A stretch of DNA of 64,000 nt from CAZABC01 sp964483405 (GCA_964483405.1 CAZABC010000009.1:1-64000); one strand, 5' to 3'; positions 44,336 through 53,550 are shown, counted from the stretch's first letter. Notes: generated by a model not told the origin, from the sequence alone. A program made the numbers and translations.

Positions 44336-46093
44336 GTGCGACTCGTCGAGATCCGGCTCCTCGAGGGCCCGAACGTCTACCGCCTGGGACCGACCGTGAA
44401 GGTCGAGGTCGCCGTCGGCCGGAGGCGCAGCTGGTATGGCCAGCGGGCGCCCGAGGCGCACGCCCTCGTCCTCCTCGGCGCGACCGTCCCGCCGCGCGAG
44501 CGGCCCGATGAGGTCGCCCTGCTCGCCGAGTGGTGCGCCCGCCTGCGGCGCGAGGCCGGCGAGGGGACCGGCGGGCTCGGCGTCCATCGCTCATCGGACC
44601 CGGGCCACTGGCTCGTCACGTTCCCATGGCTCGGGGCGGAGCGGGCACGACTCGTCGCCGAGGCGGCGGTCGAGCTCACCGAGCGCGGCGTCTCGCCCGG
44701 CCGACGGGCCCAGCTGACCGGGTCGCAGGCCCGCCTGCTCGCCCGCTGTCGGTCCCGCATCGCCGCCGCCGGCGCGAGCCCACCGGCCTGGATCCGCGAC
44801 GCGGACCGGCGGGTCCCGGTCATCTCCATCTCGGGGACGAACGGCAAGAGCACCGTCACCCGCCTCATCACCCACATCCTCGTGACCGCTGGGCGGCACG
44901 TCGGGACGACGACGTCGGACGGCGTCTACGTCGACGAGCGGCTCATCGACGCCGGCGACTGGACCGGCCCGGGCGGGGCGGCCCAGGTCCTCGCCCGCTC
45001 CGACGTCGACGTCGCGGTCCTCGAGACCGCCCGGGGCGGCATCCTCCTCCGGGGCGTCGGCTACGAGTCGAACGATGCGAGCATCCTGACGAACGTCAGC
45101 TCGGACCACCTCGACCTGCAGGGCATCCACACGCTCCCCGAGCTCGCCGAGGTCAAGGCGACGATCTGCCGGATCACCCGGCCCGACGGCTGGGTCATCC
45201 TCAACGCCGACGACCCGCTCGTCGCCGCCGTCGCCCGGCGGGTCCGGGGACGGGTCGCCCTGTTCGCAGCCGACGGTGGCGAGGCGCCCCGCTTCCGGCG
45301 GCACCTCGGGCGCGGCGGGCGCGGCTACACCGTCCGCGGCGGCCGGCTGGTCGAGGCCGAGGGCGACCGGACCACGTCGATCATCGAGGTCCGCGCCGTG
45401 CCGCTCACGCTCGGCGGCCTCGCCCGGCACAACGTCGCCAATGCGCTCGCCGCGGCGGCCGGGGCGAGGGCCCTCGGCGCCTCGGTGGCCGACGTCGCCA
45501 ACGGGCTGGCCGACTTCCGCCCCGACGCAGCGCTGTCGCCGGGTCGGCTCAACCTGTTCCGGCTCGGGCGACGGCTGGTCATCGTCGACTTCGCCCACAA
45601 CGAGGCCGGGATCGAGGCGCTGCTCGACGTCGCCGAGGGGATCGCCGGAGGTGCCGCGGGCCGGGCCGCCCCCATCACCGCGATCGTCGGGACCGCCGGC
45701 GACCGACCCGACGACACGCTCCGCGGCATCGCCCGGATCGCCGCCCGGCGGGCCGACCGGCTCGTCATCAAGGAGACCCTCGGCTACCTCCGCGGCCGGA
45801 CGCGGGAGCACGTCGTCGGCGAGCTCCTCGCCGGAGCGGCCGAGGGTGGCGTCGACCCGGCGATGGTCCCGGTCCACCCCTCCGAGACGGCGGCGCTCCG
45901 AGCGGAGCTCGGGGCGGTCGGCGCGGCGGGACGCCCCGACGCCCGCCCGGACGCGCCGCGGGTCGTCGTCCTCCTCTGCCACGAGGAACGGGCGGCGGTG
46001 TTCGAGCTCCTCGACGAGCTCGGCGCCCGGCCGGTCGACGTCGCCGCGGAGCTCACGACGCTCGTGCCACGCCTCCGAGCGCCCGGGGCCTGA
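44336..46093 (+). CDS. CphA-like Mur ligase lacking the ATP-grasp domain
   Basis: 585 residues. The N-terminus (VEIRLLEGPNVYRLGPTVKV) matches the N domain of cyanophycin synthetase (compare LETRVLRGANYWAREPVVRM in the neighbour). The Mur-ligase part starts at ~160 with P-loop SGTNGKSTVTRLITHIL, then TSDGVYVDERLI, LETARGGILLRGVGYESNDA and TNVSSDHLDL, each with a near-identical counterpart in CphA. The ATP-grasp module (~250 residues in CphA) is absent. C-terminal Mur domain has LNLFRLGRRLVIVDFAHNE. Probably an amino-acid ligase acting on cyanophycin or a related amide. GTG start, leaderless promoter. Confidence 0.85.
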   Translation: MRLVEIRLLEGPNVYRLGPTVKVEVAVGRRRSWYGQRAPEAHALVLLGATVPPRERPDEVALLAEWCARLRREAGEGTGGLGVHRSSDPGHWLVTFPWLGAERARLVAEAAVELTERGVSPGRRAQLTGSQARLLARCRSRIAAAGASPPAWIRDADRRVPVISISGTNGKSTVTRLITHILVTAGRHVGTTTSDGVYVDERLIDAGDWTGPGGAAQVLARSDVDVAVLETARGGILLRGVGYESNDASILTNVSSDHLDLQGIHTLPELAEVKATICRITRPDGWVILNADDPLVAAVARRVRGRVALFAADGGEAPRFRRHLGRGGRGYTVRGGRLVEAEGDRTTSIIEVRAVPLTLGGLARHNVANALAAAAGARALGASVADVANGLADFRPDAALSPGRLNLFRLGRRLVIVDFAHNEAGIEALLDVAEGIAGGAAGRAAPITAIVGTAGDRPDDTLRGIARIAARRADRLVIKETLGYLRGRTREHVVGELLAGAAEGGVDPAMVPVHPSETAALRAELGAVGAAGRPDARPDAPRVVVLLCHEERAAVFELLDELGARPVDVAAELTTLVPRLRAPGA

Positions 46094-46194
46094 CGCGGCG
46101 GAGCTTGTGCGGCGGGGGCTTGCGCGCCGATCGCCCGGCGCGCCATCATCGGGCGATGGCGGCCGCCCGGGCCGCCGGAGGGAGGGTCTTGCCC

Positions 46195-46290
46195 ATGCAG
46201 CCCGAGGCGATCGTCGGGATCTTCCTCGTCCTCGTCGCCCTGCTCGAGATCGGGGTCATCGTCCGGACCGTCACCGCGAACGCTCGCTGA
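46195..46290 (+). CDS. 31-residue membrane microprotein
   Basis: MQPEAIVGIFLVLVALLEIG is followed by 11 residues ending TANAR: a single ~20-residue hydrophobic helix with short polar ends. The ATG at 46195 has GGAGGGAGGG about 8 bases upstream, a far better site than for the ATG at 46156 that would add 13 residues. It follows the CphA-like ligase by 101 bases and precedes a terminator. No homologue recalled. Could be a membrane tether or regulator. Confidence 0.5.
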   Translation: MQPEAIVGIFLVLVALLEIGVIVRTVTANAR

Positions 46291-46350
46291 GCCTCGCCCG
46301 GGGCCGTCCGCTGCCGGGACGGCCATCCGCGCCCATCACGGCCATCCGCG

Positions 46351-46427
46351 TCCGTGCATGGTGATGCACGGAGCCGGATAGGTCCGGGGAGCCCTGGGTG
46401 GCCCGTCCCCCCAGGACGGCCCACCCC
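46351..46427. terminator. Double hairpin between convergent genes
   Basis: First hairpin: TCCGTGCAT (46351-46359) and ATGCACGGA pair perfectly around GGTG. Second: GGGTGGCCCGTCC pairs with GGACGGCCCACCC, with one mismatch, ending at 46427, two bases from the cphA stop. Together they look like a bidirectional terminator for the ligase/microprotein and cphA transcripts. The first is also a good palindromic site and could have another role. Confidence 0.6.
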
Positions 46428-46428
46428 C

Positions 46429-49287
46429 CTAACCCTCGGGCGCCTCGAGCTCGCCCGGGTCGGCGAAGGCGGTCGCGCCGCGGGCCGCGCCGACGAGCGA
46501 CATCGCCTCGCGGTAGACGCCGACCGCGTCGTCGACGCACATGACGACGAGGTCGCCCGGCGCGGCCCGCCGCAGCGCGGTCCGGACGGCGGTCATCTCG
46601 TCGAGGATCATCTCCGCCCTCGCCACCCGGGCGCCCGCCTCCCGAGCCCGCTTCGCGCCGGCGACGACGTTGCCCGCGCTCACCGACGGCGCTCGGCCGC
46701 GGAGGTGCTTGTCCTCGCGGACGATGATCTCGTCGAACGCGGTCGCCGCGATCGCCCCGTACTCGACCTGGTCCTCGTCGCGCCGGTCACCCGGGATGCC
46801 CACCACGCCGATCGCGCGGCCGGCCCGGGTCGCCGGCGCAGACGCCGGGCGGCGACCCGGGCCGCCGTCGGGCTCCTCCATCATCCGGGTGACGAAGTCG
46901 GCGAGGTGGCGCATCCCGTCGACGTTGTGGCAGTAGTCGATGATGACCCGGATCCCGCCGACGTCGACGAGGTTGAGCCGTCCGGGCGCCTGGAAGAACG
47001 AGGTGGTGAACGTCCGAAGGCCCTGCCGGATGTCGTGGAGGTGGGCCCCCGCCGCCCACGCCGCCGCGGCGGCGGCGAGCGCGTTGGCGACGTTCATCCG
47101 GGCCCGGCCGCCGAACGTGGCCGGGATGAGATGCGTGTAGAGGACCGGCATGGTCCGCGGCCCGAGCCGCAGGACGATGAGCTCGCCTTCCGGCGTCCGC
47201 TCGAGGCAGAACGCCGAGCCGCCGCGACCGAGATGGCCATCGACCCGGTCGAAGCCGTCCTCGCCCTTCTCGGTCTGCATCGAGAAGTAGACGATCCGAC
47301 CGGCGCAGTGACGGGCCATCCGGGCGACGAGCGGATCGTCGGCGTTGAGGACCGCCGTGCCGGTCCGCGGGACCGCCTCGACGACGACCGCCTTGACATT
47401 GGCGAGCTGGCCGAGCGAGGTGATCCCGCCGAGGCCGAGATGGTCGCCGGTGACGTTCGTGACGACCGCGACGTCGTTGCGGTCGTAGCCGAGGCCCTCC
47501 CGGAGGATGCCCCCGCGGGCGACCTCGAAGACCGCCGTGTCGACGGTCGGGTTCTGGAGGACCATCTGGGCCGACCGCGGCCCGGACATGTCGCCGCGCT
47601 TGATGAGGCGGCCGTCGACGACGATGCCGTCGGTCGAGGTCATCCCGACCCGGCGGCCCATCAGCTTGAGGATGTGGGCCATCATCCGGACCGTCGTCGT
47701 CTTGCCGTTCGTGCCGGTCACCGCGAGGATCGGGATCCGCGACGGCGCCCCGGGTGGGAAGAGCAGGTCGATGACCGGCTTCGCGACGTACTGCGGCTCG
47801 CCCTCCGTCGGATGGGTGTGCATCCGGAAGCCGGGCGCCGCGTTGACCTCGACGATGGCGCCGCCGGTCTCGCGGACCGGGGTCGCGATGTCGGGGCAGA
47901 TGAAGTCGATCCCCGCGACGTCGAGGCCGACGATCCGGGCCGCCGTCTCGGCGATCTCGATGTTGTCGGGATGGGCCTCGAGAGTGCGGTCGATCGAGGT
48001 GCCGCCGGTCGACATGTTGCCGGTCAGCGCGAGCTTGACCCGCGCGCCGGCGGGCGGGACCGCGTCGAGGGTGAAGCCCTGGGCGGCGACGAGCGCCTCG
48101 GCCGCCGCGTCGACCTTGATCCTGGTCAGGACCTTCTCGTGGCCGATGCCGCGCCGCGGATCGGCGTTGGCGAGGTCGACGAGCTGGCTGAGCGTGTGCT
48201 CGCCGTCGCCGGTGACCGAGGCCGGCACCCGCTCGGCGACCGCGGCGACGACCCCGCCGATGACGAGGCAGCGATAGTCGGCCCCGGCGATGTACGTCTC
48301 GACGACGACGTCCCCGGAGCGGCTCTGGCGAAGCGCCTCGGGGAAGGCCGACCGCACGTCGTCCTCGGACCGCAGGTCGAGCGCGACGCCCCGACCGTGA
48401 TTGCCGTCGAGCGGCTTGACGACGCACGGGTAGCCGAGCCGGTTCGCCGCCGCGGCCGCCTCGTCGACCGTCTCGACGACCTCGGCCCGCGGGACCGGCA
48501 GGCCGGCCGAGTCGAGGAGCTTGTTGGTCAGGCTCTTGTCGGAGGCCACGTCGACGGCGATCGCCGCCGTCCGCGAGGTCATCGTCGCCCGGATCCGCTG
48601 CTGGTGGACGCCCTGGCCGAGCTGGACGAGGCTGTACCGGTCGAGCCGGATGTACGGGATGTCGCGACTGACGGCCTCGTCGATGAGCGCCTGGGTCGAC
48701 GGACCGAAGGCCTGCCGCTCGGCGATCCGGATGAGTCGCTCCAGCTCGGCGACGAGGTCGAACTCGGGCGAGGCCGCCGGGTCGACGAGGTGATTGACGA
48801 GCGCGACGGCGACCTTGCCGGCCTCGATGCCGACCGTCTCCTCGCGATACTCGTAGATGACGTTGTACTGGCCGTGCGGGCCGGCCGAGCGGGTCTTGCC
48901 GTGGCGAACGTCGGTCCCGGCGAGGTTCTGCAGCTCGAGAGCGATGTGCTCGGCCACGTGGCCGGCCCAGGTCCCGTCGCGGAGCCGGGTCAGGAATCCG
49001 CCCCGGCGGCCGAGCGAGCAGGCGTGGTCCTCGAGGCTCGGCAGGAGCTCGGTCAGCGCCTCGACGAAGCCGGGGATCGTGTTCGACGGGTACGCCTCAA
49101 GCGAGCCGAGGTCGACGAGCATCCGGACGACGGGCTCGCGGGCCCAGTAGTTCGCTCCGCGCAGGACGCGGGTCTCGAGGATCCGGAGCGTCGGCTGGGG
49201 CCCGGCGGGGGTAGCCGGCACCGCCTTGGCGGTCGGCGGGGTCGCCTTCCGGGTCCGGGCGGTCGATCGCTGCCTGGCCTGCGCCAC
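46429..49287 (-). CDS. cphA: Cyanophycin synthetase
   Basis: 952 residues. It polymerises Asp and Arg into cyanophycin (multi-L-arginyl-poly-L-aspartate) using ATP. N domain: LETRVLRGANYWAREPVVRM. ATP-grasp domain (~200-480): PCVVKPLDGNHGRGVALDL, VVVETYIAGADYRCLVIGG, IDFICPD and IVEVNAAPGF. Mur-ligase domain (~490 to end): VTGTNGKTTTVRMMAHIL, VARGGILREGLGYDRND, TNVTGDHLGLGG, FFQAPGRLNLVDVGG and DYCHNVDGMRHL. I chose the GTG at 49285-49287 because AGGAGG lies six bases upstream; an ATG five codons earlier has no such site. The N-terminal ~35 residues are a basic linker. Downstream of cphB in one operon. Confidence 0.93.
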   Translation of the reverse strand: MAQARQRSTARTRKATPPTAKAVPATPAGPQPTLRILETRVLRGANYWAREPVVRMLVDLGSLEAYPSNTIPGFVEALTELLPSLEDHACSLGRRGGFLTRLRDGTWAGHVAEHIALELQNLAGTDVRHGKTRSAGPHGQYNVIYEYREETVGIEAGKVAVALVNHLVDPAASPEFDLVAELERLIRIAERQAFGPSTQALIDEAVSRDIPYIRLDRYSLVQLGQGVHQQRIRATMTSRTAAIAVDVASDKSLTNKLLDSAGLPVPRAEVVETVDEAAAAANRLGYPCVVKPLDGNHGRGVALDLRSEDDVRSAFPEALRQSRSGDVVVETYIAGADYRCLVIGGVVAAVAERVPASVTGDGEHTLSQLVDLANADPRRGIGHEKVLTRIKVDAAAEALVAAQGFTLDAVPPAGARVKLALTGNMSTGGTSIDRTLEAHPDNIEIAETAARIVGLDVAGIDFICPDIATPVRETGGAIVEVNAAPGFRMHTHPTEGEPQYVAKPVIDLLFPPGAPSRIPILAVTGTNGKTTTVRMMAHILKLMGRRVGMTSTDGIVVDGRLIKRGDMSGPRSAQMVLQNPTVDTAVFEVARGGILREGLGYDRNDVAVVTNVTGDHLGLGGITSLGQLANVKAVVVEAVPRTGTAVLNADDPLVARMARHCAGRIVYFSMQTEKGEDGFDRVDGHLGRGGSAFCLERTPEGELIVLRLGPRTMPVLYTHLIPATFGGRARMNVANALAAAAAAWAAGAHLHDIRQGLRTFTTSFFQAPGRLNLVDVGGIRVIIDYCHNVDGMRHLADFVTRMMEEPDGGPGRRPASAPATRAGRAIGVVGIPGDRRDEDQVEYGAIAATAFDEIIVREDKHLRGRAPSVSAGNVVAGAKRAREAGARVARAEMILDEMTAVRTALRRAAPGDLVVMCVDDAVGVYREAMSLVGAARGATAFADPGELEAPEG

Positions 49288-49336
49288 GGGATCCCTCCTC
49301 ATCGGGCCGCCGGCATCGGCCGGCCGACCCCCGTTC

Positions 49337-50173
49337 TCAGCTCGAGGCGGCCTCCACCCCGGTCCGGCCCCGAAGCGCCGGCGCGATGACCCGCTCGCGC
49401 CGGGCGAGGTCGAAGCGATAGCCCGCCGGAAGCGAGTGGAGGACGACGTTGCTGATCATGAGCGGCCGGTGCCCGCGGACGTCCCAGGCGTCGGTCTCCG
49501 AGCCCGACCCGTCGACGACGGTCACGCTGCCCCGCCCGATGACCTCCATGACCCGGTCCGGCCCGACGATGCCGGCCGTGTCCTCGTCGACACCGAGACC
49601 GAGCAGGCTCGGGTTCTGGGCGACGAGGCTGAGCAGCCGCCCGAGGCGATTGCGCTGCTGGAAGTGCTGGTCGACGATGACGCCCGGCAGGACGCCGAGG
49701 CCGACGGCGATCTGGGCCATCCGCTGCTTCGGCGTCGTGCCCGAGGTCCCGAAGGCCACCATGTGGCTGCTCATCGCCGAGGCGCCGGCGGACGTGCCGG
49801 CGACGACGGCCCCGGCCCGGAACCGGTCGAGGATGGCGGCCGCGACCGCCGTTCCGCCGATGATCGAGGCGAGCTTGAGCTGGTTGCCGCCGGTCATGAA
49901 GATCCCGGTCGCATCGCCGATCGCGCCGACGGCCGCGTCGTCGTTCGCCTCGGTCCGGGTGAACGCGTGGACCGGGACGGACGCGGCCGCCCCGAGCGCG
50001 AGGAAGATGTCGCGATAGCGCTCCGCCGCCTCCAGCCCGAAGGCGCTCGCGGTCGAGATGACGGCGATCCGCGCGCGCCGTCCGCCCGCGAGCGACACGA
50101 AGCGCTGCAGGATGACGCGGTCCCGGACCTTGTCCTCCGCGCCCCCGATGATGATGACGGTCCCGTCGGCCAC
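49337..50173 (-). CDS. cphB: Cyanophycinase
   Basis: 278 residues. A peptidase S51-type serine hydrolase that releases beta-Asp-Arg dipeptides from cyanophycin. The nucleophile elbow is AGTSAGASAMSSHMV (Ser in GTSAGA), with TGGNQLKLAS before it and VDQHFQQRNRLGRLL after, which are the family signatures; GLGVDEDTAGIV gives the acidic region. No signal peptide, so intracellular mobilisation rather than extracellular degradation. GTG start; TATCCT at 50207-50212. The degradation gene comes first in the operon, then cphA. Confidence 0.92.
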   Translation of the reverse strand: MADGTVIIIGGAEDKVRDRVILQRFVSLAGGRRARIAVISTASAFGLEAAERYRDIFLALGAAASVPVHAFTRTEANDDAAVGAIGDATGIFMTGGNQLKLASIIGGTAVAAAILDRFRAGAVVAGTSAGASAMSSHMVAFGTSGTTPKQRMAQIAVGLGVLPGVIVDQHFQQRNRLGRLLSLVAQNPSLLGLGVDEDTAGIVGPDRVMEVIGRGSVTVVDGSGSETDAWDVRGHRPLMISNVVLHSLPAGYRFDLARRERVIAPALRGRTGVEAASS

Positions 50174-50206
50174 GGCCAGCGTCGGCTCCCCTCAGAGGTT
50201 CGGCAG

Positions 50207-50212
50207 AGGATA
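50207..50212 (-). promoter_or_regulatory. -10 hexamer of the cphBA operon
   Basis: TATCCT on the minus strand lies ~33 bases before the cphB GTG, giving a short leader with GAGGGGAG. Same hexamer as that before the CphA-like ligase gene (44321), which may reflect co-expression or chance. Confidence 0.4.
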
Positions 50213-50305
50213 GCAAGCGAGCGCCGAGGTCGTCGGCGGCTCGACCCCGGCGGATCCCCGTCTCCGATGGCGGACCGCGACCCGGCATGGGACGATGGGC
50301 GGGCG

Positions 50306-51319
50306 ATGACCGACGCCGCCCCGCCCTCCCCGTCCGCCCCCGGGCGGCTCGACGGCGCCCCCGGGCGGCTGGCCGACCGCCTCGGCGCGGACCTGGTCGG
50401 CCGCCCCACGCGGCGCCGGGCCGGCGTCTTCCGCCGGGCGCTCCGGCGCGAGGCCGTTCGGCTCCGCGACCCGCACCGCCTCGCGGCGATCGCGATCCTG
50501 GTCGTCGTCTTCGGGGTCGTGGCGGCCGGCCTCATCGCCCGCGGCGAGTCCGCCGGCGCCGACGCCCGGGCCTACTGGGCGGGGGTCCGGATCTGGCTCG
50601 CCGGCGGCGATCCGTACGACCCGAGCGGGCCGTTCATGCCGTATGTCTATCCGCCCTGGATGCTGCCGTTGTTCGCGCCGTGGGCGCTCCTCCCGTGGCA
50701 CGTCGCCTGGTTCGTCTGGCGCGGCGGCTCGATCGTCCTGTTCCTCGTCACCGTCGGCTGGGCCTATCGCCGGCGACCGCTCGCGACGGCGGTCCTCGTC
50801 GCCCTGCTCGCCTTCCCGATCGCAGCCAACCTCGACACGGGCAACGTCAACCTGACGCTCGTCCTGATGCTCTGGGCCGCCCAGTTCAGCGGACCCGTCG
50901 CCTCGGGCAGCCTGTGGGCGATCTCGGCCTGGATGAAATGGGTGCCGGCGCCGTTCTGGCTCATCCTCGCCCCGCGGGCCCGCGGCTGGGGCCTCGCCTT
51001 CCTGGCGGTCTCGCTCGTCCTGAGCCTGGTCATGCTGCCCGCGACGATCGACCAACTCCGGGCCATCTTCGGCTTCGGGCCACGACCGCTCCGGCTCGAC
51101 TACCTCATCTTCATCTGGGTCCTCGTGCCGTGGTGGTGGCGGCACGCGGATCCGTTGTGGTGGGCGCGCCCGGCCGCCTGGCCGGCGCACCGGGCGCGGC
51201 TGGCCGAGCTCGCCGCCACCTGGTCCGGGCGCCTGCGGGCGTCGCCGCGGACCGCGATCCGGACGGCGGCCGGCGATCTCCGGATCGGCTTCCGGCGGCT
51301 CGTCGGACTCGAGGGCTGA
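50306..51319 (+). CDS. GT87-family membrane glycosyltransferase
   Basis: 337 residues, about nine hydrophobic segments. DARAYWAGVRIWLAGGDPYDP and MPYVYPPWMLPLFAPWALLP are typical of the DUF2029/GT87 polyprenol-phosphomannose-dependent transferases, with the acidic ADARAYW near the first extracytoplasmic loop. It is short for the family (~400) and lacks part of the C-terminal helices; ends in a basic tail after LDYLIFIWVLVPWWW. Sugar and acceptor unknown. Start ATG at 50306; another ATG 41 bases earlier could add residues. Confidence 0.75.
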   Translation: MTDAAPPSPSAPGRLDGAPGRLADRLGADLVGRPTRRRAGVFRRALRREAVRLRDPHRLAAIAILVVVFGVVAAGLIARGESAGADARAYWAGVRIWLAGGDPYDPSGPFMPYVYPPWMLPLFAPWALLPWHVAWFVWRGGSIVLFLVTVGWAYRRRPLATAVLVALLAFPIAANLDTGNVNLTLVLMLWAAQFSGPVASGSLWAISAWMKWVPAPFWLILAPRARGWGLAFLAVSLVLSLVMLPATIDQLRAIFGFGPRPLRLDYLIFIWVLVPWWWRHADPLWWARPAAWPAHRARLAELAATWSGRLRASPRTAIRTAAGDLRIGFRRLVGLEG

Positions 51320-51323
51320 CCGG

Positions 51324-52748
51324 TCAGTCGACGGCCACGGCATCCGCCGGGACGAGGCGCGGCGTCATCGCGGGCAGCGGGTCCTCGCGCCGACGCTCGT
51401 CGACCTGGGTCAGCAGCAGCGAGCCGATGACGTAGTAGCTGCAGGCGACGGCGAACGCCAGGCGGGGGCCCGCCCCGTACTCGATGAGGCGGTTGCCGAG
51501 GTCGACCACGACGAGGCCGATGGCGGCGGCGAGGGCACCCGACGCCCCGGTCGCCACGTTGCTGATGCCCATGTAGCGGCCGGACTCGGCCTTCGGGATG
51601 ATGTCGGTCATCAGGGCCCAGTCCACGGCCAGGAAGATCCCGCCGCCGACACCGATCGGGACGACGAAGGCCAGGGCGACCTGCGGCGTCGGCGCGACCA
51701 CGAGCGCGGCCATCCCGACGCAGCCGATCGCGGCCGAGAGGAAGATCAGCCGCTTGCGCCCGTAGCGGGTCGAGAGCCGGCCTGACGGCGCGGTCGCGAT
51801 CGCCCCGAAGACGATGATCAGGGCGCCGGCCATGAACGAGTAGTTCAGCGCCGATTGGCGGTCGAGCCCGAAGGCGTCCTGCATGTAGAAGAAGGCGATC
51901 GCGGTGAGGGTCCCGGTCGCCATCAGGAAGAGCAGACGCGAGCCGACGAGCCAGACGTAGCTCCGCTCGCGCAGGATGTCGGTCCCCCACGCCCCGAGCG
52001 CGACCTGGCGCCACGAGCGCCCCTCGCGCGGCAGCCCCTGCCGCCCGTCGCGGACGCGGAAGACCGTCAGGAGCATCGTCAGCAGCTCGACGGCCATGAT
52101 CGGGAAGACGACGTAGCGCGGGTCGCCGGCCATGTTCGCCAGGGCGACGAGCATCGCCCCGGCGCCGGCGCCGACGAGGATCATCAGGCCCATCAGCCCG
52201 CTCGCGAGACCGACCTGGCGGGCCGGGACGAGATCGGGCATGAACCCCTGGAACGGCCCCTGGGCGAAGTTCGAGCTGAACTGGAGCAGGACGTAGGCGA
52301 GGAGCACCCCGGGCCACGCGCCGGCAAGGAACAGCAGGACCAGGAAGACCAGGTCGAGCAGCGTGCCGACGACGATGAAGGGCTTGCGCCGGCCGATCCG
52401 GCTCGTCCAGTGGTCGCTGATCGTCGCGACGGTGGGTTGGACGAGGATCGCCACGAGGACGCCGAGGTTGACGATGATCGCCTCGGCGACCCCCTTGCCG
52501 ACGGTGAAGGCGCCGAGGATCGGCTGCGGGTCGGCGCAGACCTCGTCGCCGCCGCAGACGAGGTCGACCATCAGCACCGGCAGGAGACTGATGCCGAGCG
52601 CGCCCCAGAGCAGGTTGATCGCGAGCCAGTAGGCGTTGAGGTCGAACAGCTCGCGGAGGCTCAGGTCCCGCCGCTCGGCGCCGGCGGACCCGCCGTCGAC
52701 TCCGCCGCCGGGTCCGTCCGTCCCGACCGTGACGCCAGGTCCGTGCAT
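51324..52748 (-). CDS. MFS transporter, GPH/SLC45-like
   Basis: 474 residues, 12 hydrophobic segments. WTSRIGRRKPFIVVG between TM2 and TM3, PFQGFMPDLVPARQVGLASG and DIIPKAESGRYMGISNVATG are typical of SLC45/GPH sugar-proton symporters. N-terminal ~35 residues are a Gly-rich cytoplasmic stretch, and a small Cys-containing extracellular loop follows TM1 (VCGGDEVCAD). Sugar uptake is likely. 106 bases separate it from the upstream amidotransferase gene. Confidence 0.85.
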   Translation of the reverse strand: MHGPGVTVGTDGPGGGVDGGSAGAERRDLSLRELFDLNAYWLAINLLWGALGISLLPVLMVDLVCGGDEVCADPQPILGAFTVGKGVAEAIIVNLGVLVAILVQPTVATISDHWTSRIGRRKPFIVVGTLLDLVFLVLLFLAGAWPGVLLAYVLLQFSSNFAQGPFQGFMPDLVPARQVGLASGLMGLMILVGAGAGAMLVALANMAGDPRYVVFPIMAVELLTMLLTVFRVRDGRQGLPREGRSWRQVALGAWGTDILRERSYVWLVGSRLLFLMATGTLTAIAFFYMQDAFGLDRQSALNYSFMAGALIIVFGAIATAPSGRLSTRYGRKRLIFLSAAIGCVGMAALVVAPTPQVALAFVVPIGVGGGIFLAVDWALMTDIIPKAESGRYMGISNVATGASGALAAAIGLVVVDLGNRLIEYGAGPRLAFAVACSYYVIGSLLLTQVDERRREDPLPAMTPRLVPADAVAVD

Positions 52749-52854
52749 CGGCGACCTGCCTCCCAGCTCCGTCCGACCGGAGACGCGCAGCCGCCCCCGA
52801 CGTTACGACACGGGGTCCAGTCCGCCGGCGTCACCCCGGCGCCGAGTCGCGTCG

Positions 52855-53550
52855 TCAGAGCGAGACGGTGCGATGGAGCGGGACGATGGCCCGGTCGGAG
52901 GCGCCCGGCGCGGCGTACCGGAACAGCGATCGGTCGAGTGAGTAGATGCCGGTCGAGGCGATCCGGATGCGACCGAGGCGGAAGGTGAAGACCGGGTTCT
53001 CGGGGTTGCCGGCGTACGTCCACGGCGTGCCGTCGGCGGTGAGGAGCGCGAAGTTCGCCTCGCCGCCAAACGTGTCGTGGAGGGTCGCGAGGATGTGCGG
53101 CACCGGCTCTTCGGCGCGCCAGGCGTCCTCGAGCCACCGGGCGCCCACCTCGGAGTCCGCCCGGCCGGCGATCCGGCCCTGACCCTGGTACCGCCGGCGC
53201 CAGGCCCGCCAGTCGGCGAGGTCGCCGTTGTGGCCGAAGACGAAGCGACCGCTCGGGTCGGGGAACGGCTGGGTGTCGTGCGGGCCGAGCGTCGACAGCC
53301 TCGACGGTCGCCGGAGGTGGACGAGGAGCGCGGTCGTCTCCTGCCGGCCGACCGCATCCCGACCGGCCCCGTCGTCGCGGAGCGCGCGGACGTCGCGGTG
53401 GATGCCGAACGGGGCCGCGGCGTCGCCGGTCAGCCAGGCGGCACCCCAGCCGAAGCCGGCGATGCCGTATCGCTCGACCCGCTCGGCGAACGGCCAAAGC
53501 TCGTCGATCCGGAACGGCTCGTCGGCCCGTGCCACGAAGTGCTCGCACAT
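52855..53550 (-). CDS. Class II glutamine amidotransferase (YafJ/EgtC-like)
   Basis: 231 residues. The N-terminal nucleophile is Cys2 (MCEHFVARADEPFRI), exposed after Met removal. Ntn-type features follow: GIAGFGWGAAWL, LLVHLRRPS (usual HxR loop) and FVFGHNGDLADW (Asn/Gly oxyanion). It ends with no synthetase domain, so it either acts alone as an amidase or supplies ammonia to an unknown partner. TATCAT (53558-53563) sits seven bases before the ATG, suggesting a leaderless message, separate from the upstream nei2 transcript. Confidence 0.85.
   Translation of the reverse strand: MCEHFVARADEPFRIDELWPFAERVERYGIAGFGWGAAWLTGDAAAPFGIHRDVRALRDDGAGRDAVGRQETTALLVHLRRPSRLSTLGPHDTQPFPDPSGRFVFGHNGDLADWRAWRRRYQGQGRIAGRADSEVGARWLEDAWRAEEPVPHILATLHDTFGGEANFALLTADGTPWTYAGNPENPVFTFRLGRIRIASTGIYSLDRSLFRYAAPGASDRAIVPLHRTVSL

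Noticed and set aside
46354..49389. 1011-codon plus-strand frame opposite cphA
   Set aside because: Its composition (Asp, Arg, Gly, Glu) is that of an antisense shadow; the minus strand encodes complete cyanophycin synthetase.
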